11,321 nt of DNA from NCBI GenBank assembly GCA_028289725.1, contig JANQOH010000492.1, positions 1 through 11,321 of the forward strand, written 5' to 3'. Below are positions 1 through 7,558 of the stretch, piece by piece (position 1 is the stretch's first letter; the number at the start of each line of letters is the position of its first letter). Under the pieces are notes generated by a model, which saw only the letters and a list, made by a program, of their open reading frames with translations, had not been told where the DNA came from and made no database searches. Source of the DNA: Alphaproteobacteria bacterium (GTDB lineage: Bacteria > Pseudomonadota > Alphaproteobacteria > UBA7887). Made by a program: the position numbers and the translations under genes.

Positions 1-236
1 GGCCTGGAGCCCGAGTCGATGAATAGGGTGGCAATGTTCTCGACGAGGCGCGCGTCGACGCGTTCGATCACGACGCCGCAATCATCGCAGATTTCGAACA
101 CCAGCATCTCCGTGTGGCTCGGATCGCAACACGCGGTCAGCGCGGCGTCGGCATGCCAATTTGCCTGCCACCGCCAGACTCCACTTCGTTGCTCCTTAAT
201 GGAGGTTACCGCCGTGACCGATGGGATGCAACGTTA
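1..236 (-). pseudogene. Zur/Fur-family metalloregulator, C-terminal fragment lacking the winged helix; continues off the left edge
   Basis: A minus-strand frame open from 236 to the window edge reads ...NWHADAALTACC, DPSHTEMLVFEICDDCG, VVIERVDARLVENIA.... The HT...F.ICD.CG.V.E pattern is the dimerisation/zinc-binding region of Fur-family proteins; E. coli Zur has a comparable HTSAMFICDRCGAVKEE. CDDCG would supply one half of the structural Cys4 zinc site; the other half would lie beyond position 1. The usual N-terminal winged helix of about 80 residues is absent. The frame is closed upstream by TAA at 239-237 and has no ATG, GTG or TTG before the homologous part. In another frame, an AAGGAG seven bases before GTG at 184 gives only 15 codons before TGA (139-137). 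This suggests a frameshift or decay remnant. Family assignment is fairly sure; whether the product is functional is doubtful. Confidence 0.6.
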
Positions 237-249
237 TAACATCCCATCG
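219..249. promoter_or_regulatory. Inverted repeat with Zur-box-like core upstream of the Zur fragment
   Basis: Perfect 10-bp arms, CGATGGGATG (219-228) and CATCCCATCG (240-249), flank an 11-base spacer. The spacer and right arm contain the palindrome GTTATAAC (233-240), which continues as GTTATAACAT and is the core of alphaproteobacterial Zur operators. The left flank of the core is AC rather than AT, so only one half is canonical. It sits directly upstream of the Zur-like fragment, where an autoregulatory operator would be expected. The role is inferred; the repeat itself is plain in the sequence. Confidence 0.5.
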
Positions 250-513
250 ATAGGTCATGCTCCGCGACGACCCAAAGAAACCAATTGTCTCGATCCGTTT
301 GCACTGACGTGACGGGCGTGAAGAACGGGACACCGATCTCGTCCAGAGTGGCGGTCGACTGTTGCGGGGGCGCGATCAGCGTGTCGCATGGCTGAGCCCG
401 ACTGTTATGACCGGCGAGAGCTTGGCTCAGTCAAGCTGTGCTTAGTCCGAACTAGGAAACTATTGGTCGGTGAAAGCCACCTGCGATTGTGTTGCATCGC
501 CCGAAGCGGCAAT
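250..513. other. Non-coding stretch downstream of the cyclase-like gene
   Basis: No convincing gene was found in any frame over about 260 bases. The only structure seen is a small hairpin with 6-bp arms, AGCTTG (419-424) and CAAGCT (432-437). No U-run follows it on the minus strand, so it is a poor candidate terminator for the operon that ends at 514. Confidence 0.45.
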
Positions 514-2421
514 TCATTTGGGAGCGTCTTGATTGCTTGGAAGTTCGAGGCCAGCTTGGCGTAGGCCTTCGACGATCGCCATAGTTACGGCGTCGGAGTG
601 GTTCCATTTTTCGAACTCATCGTAAGCGTTCTGAGGAAAATCGGGATACTCCGTCAACAACTGGTCCGCATATTTGCGCGCTTGTTCCAGGTCGCCATGG
701 GCGGCGTGGCAGATCGCGAAATCGACGCTAAACCAGAAGATCCAAACCTCGTTCTCGGACATTTTTTCGGCATGGTGGAGGCAATCGCGGGCCTCATTGT
801 GCAGCATGTCGTACCAGAACAAAGGTGCGTGGTACCAACTGTCGTGATGCGGGTTCAGGCTAATGGCTTTGTTTGTCATTTCTAATGCCAGGTCCCGATC
901 GCCGCTCAGCATTTCCATGAGACCAAGCCAGGCAAGGGTCAAAGCCCGGTTGGGATTTAGGTCCACGGCAACACGCCTTTCCTCGCGAAATCGTACGACG
1001 TCACCGCTGAAAAAATAATACGCCGCAAGCGACATACGTGCCCACGCATCGGATGGATCGAGCGCCAGCGCCTTCTGAGTCACGTCGTAGGCGCGATCGT
1101 ACGAACCCGCTTTCGGATTGAAGCCAAAAACGGCTTCGTGCAGATACACCAAGCCCAGGTCGCCATAGGCCGCACCGTATGTCGGATCGATCTCGATCGC
1201 TTGCTCGAGTAGGTCGCGGGCCCGGGCGTGTTCCTCGGGCCCGGGCGATCGGTAATATTCGCGCGCGCGCAGCACCAGGTCGTAGGCCTCGATATTGGGC
1301 TGCGCGTCTAAATCGCGCAGCCTGGCTTGCGCGATGGCACCACGCGTATTGGCAATTTCTCCGACGACGATCTGCGTAATTTCATCCTGCAGGGCGAAAA
1401 TGTCATCGATATCCCGATCGTATATATCCGACCAAATGTGATGACCTGTGGCGGCCTCAAGTAATTGGGCCGTGACACGAACTTTGTCGCCATCGCGCCG
1501 AACACTGCCTTCAAGAATGTAGCGAACACCGAGATCAATGCCGACATCGCGGACATCAACCGATCGTCCTTTGTGTTTGAAGCTCGAGTTCCGCGCGATC
1601 ACCGCGAGCTCCTTGAAGCGCGAAAGGCCGGTAATGATGTCTTCCGCCAAACCGTCGGCGAAATAGTCTTGGTTGGAATCGCCGGACATATTGTCGAAAG
1701 GCAGAACCGCAATAGACGGTCCCGCAAAGTGAGTGGGTGAATTGTTATCTGGTATGGTGCGACTTACGAAATCCTGTGGTACGCGTGTCTCGGGCCACAA
1801 AAAGGAGATCGTCGTAATTATTAGTAGGACAGTGGTTGATGCCGCCAGCACCGGTACCAGCCTCGACGGACGACCTATGACTTTGGAATCGACCGGCACA
1901 GCCGCGCGCACGCGGTAGACGCTAATCGGGCGATCGATGTTCTTAACGGTTCGTTCGCCCAAGAAATCGAAGCCGAATTCGACCTTGCCCCGGATTGCGT
2001 CGTAGACCGCGCTCGAAACGCAGATGCCGCCGGAATTCGCAAGCGCCTCCATTCGTGCGGCGATATTGACGCCGTCGCCATAAATGGTGCCGTCTTCTTC
2101 GGCGATGACATCGCCGAGATTGACACCGACACGGTATTGCATGCGCCTACCGGGCGGCAGTTCGACATTCCGGCCCTCGACCGCTTTCTGAACTTCGACC
2201 GCGGCATGGACCGCTTCGACGGCGCTTGGAAATTCAGCCAGCACATTGTCGCCGGGCGCGTCGACGATGCGGCCCTCATGCCGTTCGATAACCCGCTCGA
2301 TCGACCGCCGGTATTCTTTCAGCGTCTCGACCGTGGCGACTTCGTCGTCGGACATAAGACGAGAGTATTCGACGACGTCAGCGCTCAATATCGCGGCTAG
2401 TTTTCGTCTCACCTCGTTCAC
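514..2421 (-). CDS. Class III nucleotide-cyclase-like protein with membrane anchor, TolB-like domain and TPR repeats
   Basis: This 635-aa protein starts at GTG 2421, with GGAGAGG (2426-2432) four bases upstream. Residues 1-170 form a class III cyclase domain: metal-binding Asp in SADVVEYSRLM (D15) and in APGDNVLAEF (D58), and the VNIAAR signature with transition-state Asn119 and Arg123. The substrate-selecting Lys is Asp54 (VDAPGD) and the partner position is Thr112, so catalysis cannot be assumed; VD.PGD is typical of a large alphaproteobacterial subfamily. One transmembrane helix lies at about 188-209. A TolB-like/FlgO-like domain follows at about 234-360 (SIAVLPFDNMSGD, YFADGLAEDI, YILEGSVRR), then TPR-like helices at about 385-610. 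If the N-terminus is cytoplasmic, the TolB/TPR part is periplasmic. It is the last gene of the four-gene operon, 15 nt after the channel gene. It probably senses an envelope or protein signal and relays it; product and partner are unknown. Confidence 0.88.
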   Translation of the reverse strand: MNEVRRKLAAILSADVVEYSRLMSDDEVATVETLKEYRRSIERVIERHEGRIVDAPGDNVLAEFPSAVEAVHAAVEVQKAVEGRNVELPPGRRMQYRVGVNLGDVIAEEDGTIYGDGVNIAARMEALANSGGICVSSAVYDAIRGKVEFGFDFLGERTVKNIDRPISVYRVRAAVPVDSKVIGRPSRLVPVLAASTTVLLIITTISFLWPETRVPQDFVSRTIPDNNSPTHFAGPSIAVLPFDNMSGDSNQDYFADGLAEDIITGLSRFKELAVIARNSSFKHKGRSVDVRDVGIDLGVRYILEGSVRRDGDKVRVTAQLLEAATGHHIWSDIYDRDIDDIFALQDEITQIVVGEIANTRGAIAQARLRDLDAQPNIEAYDLVLRAREYYRSPGPEEHARARDLLEQAIEIDPTYGAAYGDLGLVYLHEAVFGFNPKAGSYDRAYDVTQKALALDPSDAWARMSLAAYYFFSGDVVRFREERRVAVDLNPNRALTLAWLGLMEMLSGDRDLALEMTNKAISLNPHHDSWYHAPLFWYDMLHNEARDCLHHAEKMSENEVWIFWFSVDFAICHAAHGDLEQARKYADQLLTEYPDFPQNAYDEFEKWNHSDAVTMAIVEGLRQAGLELPSNQDAPK

Positions 2422-2436
2422 AACGCCTCTCCGAAC

Positions 2437-3132
2437 TTATAGCCCCTGCGGCGGCCGACCTTTGTACAAACCGACGAGGCGGGCGACCAAAACGGCGAGA
2501 TACAAAGTGCCCGCTGCTGCTTCCAGCGTCGACCACATGCGTGCCACCGCGCTGATCGGCGTTATGTCGCCATATCCGAGCGTTGTGAGCGTGGTGAAGC
2601 TGAAGTATAGGAGCTGGTTCCAAACTTCGTCTGGGTTTGCTGCTGTGAGCTTGAAAGAGCCGGGCGCTACGGCCTCGATCAACCCAAAAATGATTGTCCA
2701 CGTGACGCCGAGGAGAAGGTAAACGGCAATCGCGCCGGCCAGAATGTCGCGGTCGACCGTATCCGCACGCAAAACCGACCCAAGTACGATGCGGAGGGTA
2801 TGGCCGAGCAAACCAATCAGCACCACACTCGCAATCACGTCGGCCTCGTCACCGCGCCAGACTGGATGAAGCCAGCTCAAATACATCCACGGCACGGCAA
2901 GTGCAGCTGCGGCCGCCAGATTGAATCGCCGATCGCTTGCCGCCAAGATTGCCGCCAGCAGCACAAAGGTGAATAGCCCCGTCAGTACGCGATCCCCGGG
3001 GCCACCGTCACCGATCAGTGGCGACAAGAGCAGCAAGCCGACCAAGGAGACGAGCAAAAGGAGAAAACGGTGGCGACCGGCGGTATCAGCCGATCGCACC
3101 GCGTTCTGCCTTAGGGCCAAAGCCGCACGCAT
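2437..3132 (-). CDS. Potassium channel, six transmembrane helices with a TLGYGD pore, no cytoplasmic ligand domain
   Basis: This 231-aa integral membrane protein has hydrophobic helices at about 22-41, 49-66, 70-88, 97-118, 129-152 and 199-222. Between the last two is a re-entrant pore loop with the K+ selectivity filter TTLGYGD (residues 183-189), as in the Ion_trans_2 pore family. It ends nine residues after the last helix (YKGRPPQGL), so it has no RCK or cyclic-nucleotide-binding domain, and no regular Arg/Lys-rich S4 helix is evident. The start ATG at 3132 is chosen because it lies one base after the RND stop codon (TGA T ATG), implying translational coupling; an in-frame upstream extension would read through the RND gene and is not membrane-like. 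A GCAGG six bases upstream could act as ribosome binding site. The likely role is K+ flux across the inner membrane, but why it sits with an RND pump is not evident. Confidence 0.87.
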   Translation of the reverse strand: MRAALALRQNAVRSADTAGRHRFLLLLVSLVGLLLLSPLIGDGGPGDRVLTGLFTFVLLAAILAASDRRFNLAAAAALAVPWMYLSWLHPVWRGDEADVIASVVLIGLLGHTLRIVLGSVLRADTVDRDILAGAIAVYLLLGVTWTIIFGLIEAVAPGSFKLTAANPDEVWNQLLYFSFTTLTTLGYGDITPISAVARMWSTLEAAAGTLYLAVLVARLVGLYKGRPPQGL

Positions 3133-3133
3133 A

Positions 3134-6100
3134 TCAAACCTGCACCGGTTGTAAGTTGGGTGCCGCGGGCGTGGGACGGCTTTCGGCGCCGCTCTTCGGC
3201 ACGCGCACGCGGTAAAACAGGCAATACAAGACCGGCACGCCAATCAAAGTCAGCAGTGTCCCAATCGACAGGCCCGCTGCAATCACAACCGCCATCGCGA
3301 AAAACAGCGGGTCCGGCGGCAACATCAGCGGAATTAGGCCGAGAATGGTGGTCAGCGTTGTCATCATGACTGGCTGAAACCGGCCAATCGATGCATTCAC
3401 GACGGCATCGTAAGGCGTCGCGCCATCATTGAGCTGAACCTGGATTTCATCCAACAGCACGATCGCATTGTTGATGATGATGCCAGCCAGGCTCAAAAAG
3501 CCGAGCATAGCCATGAAGCCCAGATAGGCGCCCGTCAGTTTCAGCCCGATCGCCGCACCGATGAACGACAGTGGGATGGTGATGAAGATAATTGCGGGTT
3601 TGGCGAAAGAGTTAAATTGCCAGACCAGCAACAACACGATTAACGCTAGGCAGTGCGGCACAAACTCGAACAGTGCGGCCTGACCTTTGGCGGCATCTTC
3701 GGGCTCGCCGCCGATCTCGATGGCGTACCCAGCCGGCAGTGTTGCCTCGATCTCCACGAGACCGGGCAGCAACGCGGCCAATAACTCAGTGGCCTGCATC
3801 CATGAATGTTTTGCCTCGACCGTGACGGTGCGTTTGAGATTGTAACGCTCGATCCGGCTGTGCTGATTGACCGGGACGATATCGGCCAAATCCGAAAGTA
3901 GCACCGACGTGCCGCGGCTCGAGGAATAGACTTCGACCGATCGCAAGCGATCAAGATTGGTGCGCTCATTGCTGTCGCCACGCAAAACGATGGGAACAAC
4001 CTTGTCACCTTCGCGATATGCGCTGACGGCATCACCACCGAAAAATGCGTTCAAGCTGTCGGCGATTTCTTTCGACGTGACGCCGGCGCGACGCGCCCGC
4101 ACTTGGTCGATTTCGACTTTGACTTTGGTCGTCCGGTTTTCCCAGTTGTTGTGGATGTCTATGGTGCCCGGGATCGCTTGGAACGCGGCCTCTATCTCGC
4201 GGCCGACCGCAGCCACGTGGTCGAGGTCTCGGCCACTGATCCGGACCTGCAGCAATCCAGTCTCTGAGTTTCCGAGGAAGAATTTCTTGAGCCTGCCGTA
4301 GGCTTCGGGATGATGGTCGGCGAGACGCAGGCGCGTCCGCTCAAGCACCGGGTTGACGCTTTCGACCGTGTCCACGCTGACAAGAACGAATGCCACATGT
4401 GGGTCTTCGTCGCGCGGCGCCAGGGGAACAAAGAAACGCGGCCCGCCATACCCGACATAAGCAACATGTGACACCACTTCCGGATTGATTGTCTCATCGC
4501 CCAGCCAATCGACGACCTCGCGCACGGTGGCGTCCGTGGCCTTGGCGGTCGCGCCATTGGGAAGATCCAGGTAAATATAAAATTGGTTGCGAGACGACTC
4601 AGGAAAGAACTGTTGCGGGACGGTTCCCAGGATCGAGAATCCGCCAACCAATCCGGCTGCCAGTACCGCGACCGTCGCCAGCCGCGCGCGCAGTAACAGC
4701 CGCAATACGCCTTTATAGACGCGGTAGATGCGCGAGTCGTACGCCGCTTGCGATTGTTCCGGTGTCTTCTTCGGTTTGGCCATGAACCAGACGCATAAGA
4801 GCGGCGTGAAGCACATGCCAAGCGCCCAAGACGTTAGCAATGCAATCAAAATGACCAGCGACATGGAGCGCATATATTCGCCCGAGCTGTCGCTTGCCAG
4901 CATCAGCGGCATAAAGGCGAGAACGGTGGTCAGCGACGACGTGAGCAATGGTAACGCAAGCTGCTTGCCTGTTCCTAGCGCTGCTTCGCGGCGCTCCGCG
5001 CCGGCGGCAAGACGCTTTCCGATGTCCTCGGCTATGACGATTCCGTTATCGACAAGGAGACCGAGCGCAATGATCATCGTCGCCAAACTCACCCGTTCGA
5101 GTTCTAGGCCGAGACCACGCATGACGACCAGTGAGAGCAACATGGTTAGCGGCACAATGGCGCCGACGATGAGGCCGGTGCGCCAACCCAGGAATAGCAT
5201 CACCATGACCAGCACGATCCCCAGCGTCTCGTAGACGTTCATGGTGACGCCGCTGACCGACTCTGCGACATAGTCGGCCTGATAGGTAGCGAAGTCGATG
5301 CGATATCCGATCGGCAATGCGTCGGCGATGTCGCCGATGCGGTCTTGCAATCGCGGCCCGAAGTCGAGCACGTTGACGCCCGTCTTCTGCATTGAAACGG
5401 CAAGAACGATCGCCGGTTTCCCGTCGTAGTAGGCAAGCGTTTGGGGCGGATCGATGAAGGCGCGGCGAACGTCCAAAATGTCGCGCAGATAGGCCACTTG
5501 GTCGGTCGCCGGAATCGCGATCACCGTTTCGCGGATATCGTCGACGCTTTCAAAGTTTCCCGTTGGCTCGATTACGATGTCGTAGCCGCCCACCTCAACC
5601 CGGCCACCGGGCAGAATGATGTTTTGGGCCTCCAGCGTTTCGATCAGCGTGTCGGGGCTCAACCCGTATTGGGCAAGCCTGGCATTGGTCGTCTCCAGGA
5701 ATATCCGTTCGTCTTGCACCCCGTGCATCTCAACCCGGCGAATGCCGCCGACGGTGTACAGATCATCGCGGATATCGCGGGCCACTTTACGCATTTCTTC
5801 CATCGAGAAACCGTTCGCGGTGAGCGCGATCGTTGCCACGTTGACGTCGCCGAAGTCGCTGTTGACGAAGGGGCCAATGGTTCCTTGTGGCAAGCCTGGT
5901 CGCGCTTCATTCATTTTGTTGCGCAAGTTTTGCCAGATCGGCTCCATATCGAAGAACTTGTCGTAGACGACCACGTGGAGAATCGCGACACCGGTCTTAG
6001 AACTCGACTTGATCTTTTTGACTTCCGGGATTCGGCGAATTTCTTTCTCAAGTTTCCGCGTGATCAAGTTTTCGACGCGCCCCGGTGCCATGCCAGGAAA

Positions 6101-6250
6101 GTATGCGGCGACGACTGCCTCGCGAACGGTGACCTCGGGGTCTTCCTTACTTGGAAAGTTTAGGAACAAGACCACGCCGCTGACCGCCAGCAACATTACG
6201 ACCAGCGCCGTGAAGCGCATGTTTTTGAGCGCAAATGCTGTCGGGTTCAT
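3134..6250 (-). CDS. RND-family inner-membrane efflux pump, TriC-like
   Basis: This 1038-aa protein has the standard RND length and duplicated layout: TM1 at about 11-31, a large periplasmic loop, TM2-6, a second loop, and TM7-12. The stretches FPSKEDPEVTVREA, FPGMAPGRVENLITRKLE and ALTANGFSMEEMRKVARDIR recall the TriC/HAE1-like branch of drug pumps, proton-driven antiporters that work with an adaptor and an outer-membrane channel. In TM4 the AcrB Asp pair is VDN (D401, N402), with an acidic pair further along (ED, 408-409); in TM10 the region of AcrB Lys940 reads GIIINNAIVLLDE with no Lys. This fits the TriC-type relay variant rather than damage. The start ATG overlaps the adaptor stop by four bases (ATGA). 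No outer-membrane factor gene is in the window. Substrate is unknown. Confidence 0.93.
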   Translation of the reverse strand: MNPTAFALKNMRFTALVVMLLAVSGVVLFLNFPSKEDPEVTVREAVVAAYFPGMAPGRVENLITRKLEKEIRRIPEVKKIKSSSKTGVAILHVVVYDKFFDMEPIWQNLRNKMNEARPGLPQGTIGPFVNSDFGDVNVATIALTANGFSMEEMRKVARDIRDDLYTVGGIRRVEMHGVQDERIFLETTNARLAQYGLSPDTLIETLEAQNIILPGGRVEVGGYDIVIEPTGNFESVDDIRETVIAIPATDQVAYLRDILDVRRAFIDPPQTLAYYDGKPAIVLAVSMQKTGVNVLDFGPRLQDRIGDIADALPIGYRIDFATYQADYVAESVSGVTMNVYETLGIVLVMVMLFLGWRTGLIVGAIVPLTMLLSLVVMRGLGLELERVSLATMIIALGLLVDNGIVIAEDIGKRLAAGAERREAALGTGKQLALPLLTSSLTTVLAFMPLMLASDSSGEYMRSMSLVILIALLTSWALGMCFTPLLCVWFMAKPKKTPEQSQAAYDSRIYRVYKGVLRLLLRARLATVAVLAAGLVGGFSILGTVPQQFFPESSRNQFYIYLDLPNGATAKATDATVREVVDWLGDETINPEVVSHVAYVGYGGPRFFVPLAPRDEDPHVAFVLVSVDTVESVNPVLERTRLRLADHHPEAYGRLKKFFLGNSETGLLQVRISGRDLDHVAAVGREIEAAFQAIPGTIDIHNNWENRTTKVKVEIDQVRARRAGVTSKEIADSLNAFFGGDAVSAYREGDKVVPIVLRGDSNERTNLDRLRSVEVYSSSRGTSVLLSDLADIVPVNQHSRIERYNLKRTVTVEAKHSWMQATELLAALLPGLVEIEATLPAGYAIEIGGEPEDAAKGQAALFEFVPHCLALIVLLLVWQFNSFAKPAIIFITIPLSFIGAAIGLKLTGAYLGFMAMLGFLSLAGIIINNAIVLLDEIQVQLNDGATPYDAVVNASIGRFQPVMMTTLTTILGLIPLMLPPDPLFFAMAVVIAAGLSIGTLLTLIGVPVLYCLFYRVRVPKSGAESRPTPAAPNLQPVQV

Positions 6251-7401
6251 TGTTGGACTCCGTCGCCATACGGCGTCTCTTCGCCCATCAGGCGAACCGT
6301 CTGGCCGTCCGTCAGGAAATCGACGCCGGCGGTGACAATGACCTCGCCGGTCGAAATCTTACCGGCGACGGCAACGTCGTTATCGCGCCACTCGGTAATC
6401 TCGATTGCGACGCGTTGGACGGCGGAACTTTCGTGTTCGTACCGGAACACATAAAAGTCTTGGCCTTCGCCCGTTAGGATCGCGGTCATCGGCACCGTGA
6501 ACGCATCGTTGGCTTGCGTTTCGTTTTCGAACGTAAATGCCACCTCGGCGGACAAGCCCGGATGCAATGCGTCGTCTCGATCCGTCAATCGCACCGTAAT
6601 CGGGAATGCATTGGCTTCTTCCGCTTGCGAGCCGACCTCCGTGACCGTCCCATTGAGCATCAGTCCCGGCTCGGACGGGAACGTTACAGAGACGGCATCG
6701 CCCTCTGTGATCCGGTTGATCAAGCTTGGCGGTACACGCACCGCTACTTCGAGATCGCGCTCCGCGCTCAGTTCAAACAAGACCTGACCGCCCGCGACGT
6801 CTTCAAATGCTTCGACGTCCTTGTGCGATATCACGCCGTTGAAGGGCGCACGCAGAACGGCAAGCCGTTGATCGCGCCGCGCCAGATCCAAGCGCGCCTG
6901 CATGGCGCCGACGCGGCTGTCCGCTGCTTTGTAGCCAGCCTGAACCGCGTCGATCTTGGCCTGCGCGACCCAGCCATCCTCAAACAATTTCCGTTGTCGC
7001 GCCAGTTCCTGACTCTCGTCTTGGAACACCGCAAACGCGGCGGCGACCTCAGCCTCCGCGTGTCGAACCGCCAGTGCGAAAGGTTCGTCATCCAAAATGG
7101 CCAATACGTCGCCTTCCGCCACGTGATCGCCCAAGTCGACGAGAACGTCTTGCACCCTGCCACCGACTTCAAAGCTCAATGCCGTGACCTTCGCGGGTTT
7201 GACGACGCCGGAGATCAGCCTTTGTTGCTCCAGTGAGGCTTGAGCCAGCGGCATCCACTTGATGGTCCGCATGACATTTTTGTCGACTTTGGGGGGCTCT
7301 TCGCAGGCGCCCGTCACGACAACCGCCGCAAGCAGCGCGCCAACAGTCCTTAAACGGGCCCGTTTCCGCACTTTTTGGGCTGAATCCTTGAGGTTTGACA
7401 T
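6247..7401 (-). CDS. RND efflux periplasmic adaptor (membrane fusion) lipoprotein
   Basis: This 384-aa membrane fusion protein links the RND pump to an outer-membrane channel. The N-terminus has a basic segment (KVRKRARLR), a hydrophobic stretch (TVGALLAAVVV) and a likely lipobox TGAC with Cys33. It is followed by a lipoyl-like half (ALSFEVGGRVQDVLVDLGD, GDVLAILDD), a helical hairpin of about 80 residues rich in Ala/Glu/Gln/Arg, the return lipoyl strand (VLRAPFNGVISHKDVEAFE), and beta-barrel and membrane-proximal domains to the end. The start is taken at ATG 7401, with AGGA eight bases upstream; ATG 7410 (three codons earlier) is also possible. A further upstream GTG (7500) would add a non-signal-like leader and is unlikely. 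It is the first gene of the operon and faces the divergent regulator across about 150 bp. Only one adaptor is present, unlike TriABC, which uses two. Confidence 0.9.
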   Translation of the reverse strand: MSNLKDSAQKVRKRARLRTVGALLAAVVVTGACEEPPKVDKNVMRTIKWMPLAQASLEQQRLISGVVKPAKVTALSFEVGGRVQDVLVDLGDHVAEGDVLAILDDEPFALAVRHAEAEVAAAFAVFQDESQELARQRKLFEDGWVAQAKIDAVQAGYKAADSRVGAMQARLDLARRDQRLAVLRAPFNGVISHKDVEAFEDVAGGQVLFELSAERDLEVAVRVPPSLINRITEGDAVSVTFPSEPGLMLNGTVTEVGSQAEEANAFPITVRLTDRDDALHPGLSAEVAFTFENETQANDAFTVPMTAILTGEGQDFYVFRYEHESSAVQRVAIEITEWRDNDVAVAGKISTGEVIVTAGVDFLTDGQTVRLMGEETPYGDGVQQ

Positions 7402-7497
7402 TGTCGGCATCCTGGGGTTTCGTTGGCTAAAAGCGGTTAAGCGCCCTTGTTTTCGGGCCTTGGCACACGCACAGAATGCAGCCGGCCGCGCATCGAC

Positions 7498-7520
7498 CAC
7501 AGTGAGTAACTGTGAGTCAC
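7498..7520. promoter_or_regulatory. Candidate operator between the divergent pump operon and regulator
   Basis: The divergent gap carries nested repeats: the inverted repeat CACAGT(5 nt)ACTGTG at 7498-7514, the direct repeat GTGAGT at 7502-7507 and 7512-7517 (10 bp apart, one helical turn), and the palindrome GTGAGTCAC at 7512-7520. The position, about 40 bp before the regulator ATG and about 100 bp before the adaptor ATG, suits a site bound by the regulator's own winged helix. This is inference from position and symmetry only. Confidence 0.35.
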
Positions 7521-7558
7521 ATGTCGTTCACGGCATCGGCGCTGAGTGGTTCGAGGGT

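Noticed and set aside
419..437. Hairpin AGCTTG/CAAGCT downstream of the cyclase-like gene as an operon terminator
   Set aside because: Only a 6-bp stem, no U-run on the minus strand, and 77 bases past the stop codon.
388..570. Plus-strand frame of roughly 59 codons starting near 388 and running into the 3' end of the cyclase-like gene
   Set aside because: No ribosome binding site, no domain and no codon pattern suggesting selection; it overlaps a well-supported gene antisense.
7259..7558. N-terminal extension of the divergent regulator back to 7259
   Set aside because: The extension lies antisense over the 5' end of the adaptor gene and is not domain-like; homology to the family begins after the ATG at 7559.
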